Of a DNA stretch of 64,000 bases, positions 60,367-64,000 are shown in pieces. Source of the DNA: Phocaeicola fibrisolvens (lineage in GTDB: Bacteria; Bacteroidota; Bacteroidia; Bacteroidales; Bacteroidaceae); assembly GCF_025567125.1 (NCBI RefSeq), contig NZ_JAOQJI010000001.1, positions 62,001 to 126,000 on the forward strand, read 5' to 3'. The notes under the pieces were generated by a model. The model did not search any database, had not been told where the DNA came from, and saw only the letters and a list, made by a program, of their open reading frames with translations. Every line of letters begins with the position of its first letter. Positions within the stretch are counted from its first letter, which is position 1. Position numbers and translations under genes: made by a program.

Positions 60367-61571
60367 ATATTGGCCTCGTCTTTATGGTTTGCATAATACG
60401 CACGAAGCGGAGTGGAAAGCACTTTGATGAAACCTTTGGCATCTTCAGCCGTCCATCCTTTCTGCATTTCACCATATTCTCCGAACTTGTTCTTTACCAA
60501 GTCGTCTTTAGAGTCTACGCCCACGGTAGAGAAGCAGTACGGACGAAGTTCCAGAATGGCAGTTCCGTTCACGTTACGCTGTGATTCCTGCAGCATGGCT
60601 TCGATATCGCGCATCACAGGTTCCAGGTACTGGCTTTCATGCAGGAACATGCCATACCAGTTGGCTACCTGGTCTTTCCAGTACTGCTGCCATTTGCTCA
60701 AGGTATATTTTTCCAGGAATTTGTGGGCACCGATAATCAGCATCGGAGCGGCTGCTTCGAAACCTACACGTCCCTTGATACCGATGATAGTGTCGCCTAC
60801 ATGCATGTCACGTCCGATACCGTAAGCTGCACCGATTTCTTCCACTTTCTGGATAGCTTTGATTTTGTCGTCGAAGATGACACCGTTGACGGCATACAGC
60901 TCTCCTTTCTTGAATTCCAGTTTCAACAGTTCGCTGCCTTTCTTGCTCACCTGTTTCAGGTAAGCACTTTCCGGCAATCCCTGTGTAGAGTCCAGAATCT
61001 CGCCGCCGCAGATGGAAGTTCCCCAAATCCCCACGTTGTAAGAATATTTCAGTTTGGTGAAGTCAGCCTCAAATCCATGTTCTTTCAGGTAGTTGATTTC
61101 ATAGTCACGGCTTAATGCCATATCACGTGTCAGAGTGATGATTTCCACACCCGGAGCCATTACCAGGAAGGTCATGTCGAAACGAACCTGATCGTTTCCG
61201 GCACCTGTAGAACCGTGTGCAATGGCGTGTGCACCGATTTCGTTGGCATAGCGGGCAATAGCCAGTGCTTGGAAGATTCGTTCAGAACTTACAGAGATAG
61301 GGTAGGTTCCGTTACGGAGTACGTTACCGAATATCATGTATTTCAGACTCTTTTCGTAGTATTCCTGGGTTACATCGATGGTGACATATTTCGTGGCTCC
61401 CAGTTTGTATGCATTTTCTTCGTTTTTCTTCAGCTGCTCGGGACTGAATCCGCCGGTGTTGGCACAAGCTGCATATACTTCATATCCTTTTTCTTTTGCC
61501 AGGTACATCACGGTGAAAGATGTATCCAATCCGCCGCTGAAAGCAACGACAACTTTTTTCTTTTCTTCCAT
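60363..61571 (-). CDS. argG: Argininosuccinate synthase
   Basis: A 402-aa ATP-dependent ligase joining citrulline and aspartate. VVVAFSGGLDTSFTVMYLA is the PP-loop, AHGSTGAGNDQVRFD the citrulline and AMP-binding segment, and YSYNVGIWGTSICGGEIL the type II ArgG variant motif. The 402-aa length is usual for Bacteroidetes. It follows the GNAT gene by 73 bp. Confidence 0.95.
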   Translation of the reverse strand: MEEKKKVVVAFSGGLDTSFTVMYLAKEKGYEVYAACANTGGFSPEQLKKNEENAYKLGATKYVTIDVTQEYYEKSLKYMIFGNVLRNGTYPISVSSERIFQALAIARYANEIGAHAIAHGSTGAGNDQVRFDMTFLVMAPGVEIITLTRDMALSRDYEINYLKEHGFEADFTKLKYSYNVGIWGTSICGGEILDSTQGLPESAYLKQVSKKGSELLKLEFKKGELYAVNGVIFDDKIKAIQKVEEIGAAYGIGRDMHVGDTIIGIKGRVGFEAAAPMLIIGAHKFLEKYTLSKWQQYWKDQVANWYGMFLHESQYLEPVMRDIEAMLQESQRNVNGTAILELRPYCFSTVGVDSKDDLVKNKFGEYGEMQKGWTAEDAKGFIKVLSTPLRAYYANHKDEANI

Positions 61572-61644
61572 GGTCTTTATTTTTTAGGGAGAAGTCTTCC
61601 GGAGTAGTTTGGGGAGAGGCTTCGTCGTCAGTTATTTTTGTATT

Positions 61645-62214
61645 TTAGAAATTGTTCACTTTGTCATCTGTGTGCAGGGCCGGGTCGTAGAGCATGGCGG
61701 TGCAGATACAGAACTTACGCTTCTTGGCCATCAGGATTTCGTGGTTGATGCAGCCTTCGCATCCCTTCCAGAATGATTCATCGTCTGTCAGTTCATTGAA
61801 GGTGACCGGCACATAGCCCAGTTCCGTGTTCATTTTCATCACGGCGGCTCCTGAAGTCAGACTGAAAATCTTGGCTTTCGGCCATCGCAGGCGGGCCAGG
61901 GTGAACGAAGCGTGTTTGATACGTTTGGCCAGTCCCAGACCTCTGTATTTCGGATGGACAATCAATCCGGAGGTAGCCACATATTGTTTGTTACCCCATG
62001 ATTCGATGTAAGTAAATCCGGCAAAGTCGTCTCCGCATAAAGCGATGATGGCTTTCCCCTCCTTCATCTTGGTAGCTACATATTCGTGTGTACGTTCGGC
62101 AATACCCGTACCACGGACTTTAGCGGCTTCTCTAATCGTGTCCAATATTGTGTCAACATAAACCTCGTGTGAGGCGTCGGCTACCATTACATCAATTTGT
62201 TTAGTAGGTTCCAT
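61645..62214 (-). CDS. GNAT acyltransferase, probable N-succinylglutamate synthase
   Basis: A 189-aa single-domain GNAT. IVHPKYRGLGLAKRIKHASF is the acyl-CoA-binding motif A, and SLTSGAAVMKMNTELGYVPV motif B. A cysteine-rich tail (CEGCINHEI, CICTAM) follows. It lies between argR (15 bp) and argG, so it should supply the first step of arginine synthesis that no ArgA or ArgJ covers here. From memory, the syntenic B. thetaiotaomicron gene BT3761 was assigned as N-succinylglutamate synthase by genetic work; I could not check this. By sequence alone it is only a GNAT. Confidence 0.75.
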   Translation of the reverse strand: MEPTKQIDVMVADASHEVYVDTILDTIREAAKVRGTGIAERTHEYVATKMKEGKAIIALCGDDFAGFTYIESWGNKQYVATSGLIVHPKYRGLGLAKRIKHASFTLARLRWPKAKIFSLTSGAAVMKMNTELGYVPVTFNELTDDESFWKGCEGCINHEILMAKKRKFCICTAMLYDPALHTDDKVNNF

Positions 62215-62229
62215 TCTTGTTCTTATCAG

Positions 62230-62712
62230 TTATAGTTGGTTTATATTCGGGATGATATTTGCAAGGGCATGCTTGACTTCCGTGCGGGTACAGTTTTCGC
62301 GTACTACTAACATGATAGTGTCATCGCCGGCAATAGTGCCGATGATTTCATGGAAGTTGTGCATGTCAATGTCGTATGCCAGGCTGCTGGCGTAACCGGG
62401 GCGAGTCTTGATTACGGCGATGTTGTTGGAGAACTCGATAGAGATGAAACCATTGTGACGCAGCATTTCGCTGGCTTTCTGCGGTTCGGTCATGCGCTTG
62501 TACATCGTGTTGTTGGGGAGTACATACACATAGTTTCCGTTCATACTGGCGGCTTTGGCCACTTTCAGCTGTTTTAAGTCGCGTGACAGGGTGGCTTGTG
62601 TCAATTGGAATCCTTCTTTCGTCAACTCTTGCAAGAGTTCGTCTTGACTTCCAATCTCCTTGCTGGAGATGATCATTTTAATGGAATCAAGTCTGCTATT
62701 CTTGTTCTTCAT
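62230..62712 (-). CDS. argR: Arginine repressor
   Basis: A 160-aa protein. The N-terminal winged helix contains EIGSQDELLQELTKEGFQLTQATLSRDLKQLKVAK, with the SRD motif of ArgR/AhrC. The C-terminal hexamerisation and arginine-binding domain includes GTIAGDDTIMLVVRE. It heads the operon argR-GNAT-argG-argC-argD and probably controls itself, since ARG-box-like sequences cover its promoter. Confidence 0.95.
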   Translation of the reverse strand: MKNKNSRLDSIKMIISSKEIGSQDELLQELTKEGFQLTQATLSRDLKQLKVAKAASMNGNYVYVLPNNTMYKRMTEPQKASEMLRHNGFISIEFSNNIAVIKTRPGYASSLAYDIDMHNFHEIIGTIAGDDTIMLVVRENCTRTEVKHALANIIPNINQL

Positions 62713-62736
62713 TGTATAATTATTCTTTTACGGCTG

Positions 62737-62744
62737 CAAAAATA
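62737..62744 (-). promoter_or_regulatory. -7 element of the arginine operon
   Basis: TATTTTTG on the minus strand, 25 bp before the argR ATG. Confidence 0.6.
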
Positions 62745-62755
62745 CGGATATATTT

Positions 62756-62835
62756 TGAATATCATGCATAAATTCTTACTTTTTTAGGGCGTTTCTCTGA
62801 AAAATGCATGAATATAATGAATAAATAACCAAAAT
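62756..62835. promoter_or_regulatory. Candidate ArgR-binding sequences
   Basis: ATGCATAAATTC (62764-62775) and ATGCATGAATAT (62804-62815) are similar 12-mers 40 bp apart. CATGAATATAATGAATAA (62807-62824) resembles the B. subtilis ARG box as I recall it. The first overlaps the region just upstream of the argR -7 element. The fit to a two-armed ARG box is imperfect. Confidence 0.4.
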
Positions 62836-62848
62836 GGAATTTGTTTTG

Positions 62849-62856
62849 TATCTTTG
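62849..62856 (+). promoter_or_regulatory. -7 element of the methyltransferase gene
   Basis: TATCTTTG, 22 bp before the ATG at 62878. Confidence 0.6.
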
Positions 62857-62877
62857 TGCAGTTTTATATAAAGGAAG

Positions 62878-63609
62878 ATGACAATGGAAACCACAATCTT
62901 GCAAAAAGAGAAGGACCCGATGGGGACTGCGATATATGATTATTTCAAGACTGGGAAAGCCGGAAAGTTGAGGGTATTCTCTTCTCAGTTTGAAGAGGAT
63001 GAGATTCCGGTGAAAGAATTGTTCCGCACGTATGCCCACATGCCTGTGCTGGAGCAGACGGCCTTGGAACTGGCGGAAGGAAAGATTCTGGATGTAGGTG
63101 CAGGTAGCGGATGTCATTCGCTGGCTTTGCAGGAAATGGGAAAGAAGTCGGTGGCTATCGACATTTCACCGCTTTCGGTGGAAGTGATGCAGGCCCGCGG
63201 AGTGGATGCACGGCTGGTGAATTTGTTCGACCCGCATTTTGTAGAGCGTTTTGATACCATCCTGATGCTGATGAACGGTTCGGGCATCATTGGTCGGGTG
63301 GAAAATTTCGGGACTTTCTTCCAACGGATAAAGCTGCTGCTGAATCCCGGAGGCTCCATCCTGATGGATTCCAGTGACCTGAGATACCTGTTTGAGGAAG
63401 AGGACGGGAGTTTCGTGGTGGATTTGGCGGCCGATTATTATGGACAGCTGGACTTCCGGATGCAATACAAACAAATAAAAGGGGAAGCATTCGACTGGCT
63501 GTATGTGGATTTCAATACGTTGAGTCTGTATGCCTCCCAATATGGCTTCAAGGCCGAACTTGTGAAGGAAGGCAGTCATTATGACTATTTGGCCAAACTC
63601 ACCTTGTAG
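62878..63609 (+). CDS. Class I SAM-dependent methyltransferase
   Basis: A 243-aa protein; an ATG two codons on (62884) is an alternative start. GKILDVGAGSGCHSLALQEMG is motif I, VAIDISPLSVEVMQARG motif II, and FDTILMLMNGSGIIG motif IV. LLNPGGSILMDSSDL is motif V/VI. The family is a broad Methyltransf_25 type and the substrate cannot be told. It is divergent from argR and overlaps the convergent PepSY gene by 11 bp. Confidence 0.85.
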   Translation: MTMETTILQKEKDPMGTAIYDYFKTGKAGKLRVFSSQFEEDEIPVKELFRTYAHMPVLEQTALELAEGKILDVGAGSGCHSLALQEMGKKSVAIDISPLSVEVMQARGVDARLVNLFDPHFVERFDTILMLMNGSGIIGRVENFGTFFQRIKLLLNPGGSILMDSSDLRYLFEEEDGSFVVDLAADYYGQLDFRMQYKQIKGEAFDWLYVDFNTLSLYASQYGFKAELVKEGSHYDYLAKLTL

Positions 63610-64000
63610 CTCTTTGTTTCTTCTTCAACCATAAATAATACCCGCTGAGTGGAAGTACGCCTCCGATAAAAGCTGCCAGGAAATAGAGTATCTTTGTATA
63701 GATACCTCCCCAGCTTCCGGTGTGGAAGGCATAGAACCAGCCTTTCAGTTTCTGTGCGCGAGGCACTTCCGCATAGGTTGTGGTTTCTGTAATCTCTCCG
63801 CTTTTCGGATTGAATTTCAGGGTATCCGTACGGCGTAATTGCTGTCCCTGGATAACTTGTATCTTTTTTTCTTCTATACGGAGCGAAGTGTAGCCGGTGT
63901 ATTTTGCCTGTACTTCCTGGATTGCTTTGTCCCAAGCCGTATAATCGGTTTGTTTCTTTCCTCCTTTCTTGGCACGTGCATCGTTTTCCTTTTGTGGGAG
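63599..64000 (-). CDS. PepSY-associated TM protein, C-terminal part, cut by window edge
   Basis: The minus strand is open from the right edge to a TGA at 63599-63601 (133 codons visible). It contains AWDKAIQEVQAKYTGYTSL and then LKFNPKSGEITETTTYAEVP, a PepSY-like segment. KGWFYAFHTGSWGGIYTKILYFLAAFIGG, then LPLSGYYLWLKKK, is the typical end of PepSY_TM proteins, with the His on a membrane helix. Relatives are linked to iron uptake or act as ferric reductases. The upstream part and neighbours are outside the window. Confidence 0.85.
   Translation of the reverse strand, partial: LPQKENDARAKKGGKKQTDYTAWDKAIQEVQAKYTGYTSLRIEEKKIQVIQGQQLRRTDTLKFNPKSGEITETTTYAEVPRAQKLKGWFYAFHTGSWGGIYTKILYFLAAFIGGVLPLSGYYLWLKKKQRATR

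Overview
The window is chromosomal DNA of a gut-type Bacteroidales, most likely Bacteroides or Phocaeicola. The evidence is SusC/SusD proteins, hybrid two-component (HTCS) regulators, many secreted glycoside hydrolases, the clustered arginine genes with a GNAT protein between argG and argR, and promoters of the Bacteroidetes type (TAnnTTTG at -7, TTTG/TTG near -33) in place of sigma-70 boxes. Few genes have a clear Shine-Dalgarno sequence. No tRNA, rRNA, CRISPR array, transposase or prophage gene was seen.

Left third (1-24.5 kb). An HTCS sensor gene runs off the left edge on the minus strand. Next come a THUMP-like SAM methyltransferase behind a possible small RNA or attenuator, and a three-gene FtsX/MacB-type ABC export operon that ends in a GIN-domain protein and starts at a sigma-54-like promoter. 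A minus-strand operon of lipocalin-like lipoprotein, Ca2+/Na+ antiporter and lipoprotein follows. A plus-strand set GH43-GH43, GH51 and GH35 looks built to strip arabinose and galactose from arabinogalactan-like glycans. Then come gltD, purB, an RluB-type pseudouridine synthase with a long disordered head, asnS and a DUF4488 protein.

Middle (24.5-37.6 kb). This is mostly housekeeping: rplM-rpsI-rpsB-tsf, gpmI, rpmH (53 codons), efp, a GH95 alpha-fucosidase, type B rpmE, class II fba, a 58-aa DUF4250 gene, a YgjP-type metalloprotease and an MFS transporter.

Polysaccharide utilisation locus (37.6-53.9 kb). A complete 1381-aa HTCS regulator faces a six-gene minus-strand operon, in transcription order GH89, HGSNAT-like membrane acetyltransferase, SusC, SusD, GH92 and a GH28-like enzyme. 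GH89 and the acetyltransferase correspond to the lysosomal NAGLU and HGSNAT steps of heparan breakdown. G-rich direct repeats spaced 21-22 bp lie upstream of GH89 and are a good candidate operator for the AraC-type output domain of the HTCS.

Right end (54-64 kb). A MATE exporter, a small membrane protein, proC, a sialate-type acetylesterase, an arginine operon (argR, GNAT, argG, argC, argD; probably the succinylated Bacteroidetes pathway), a SAM methyltransferase and the C-terminus of a PepSY-TM protein.

The least explained structures are two non-coding arrays of short palindromes. Both repeat every 22 bp exactly, one near 7.9 kb and one near 33.5 kb. Other points of note are a 20-residue cysteine ladder in the GIN protein and several intergenic inverted repeats built from short tandem repeats.
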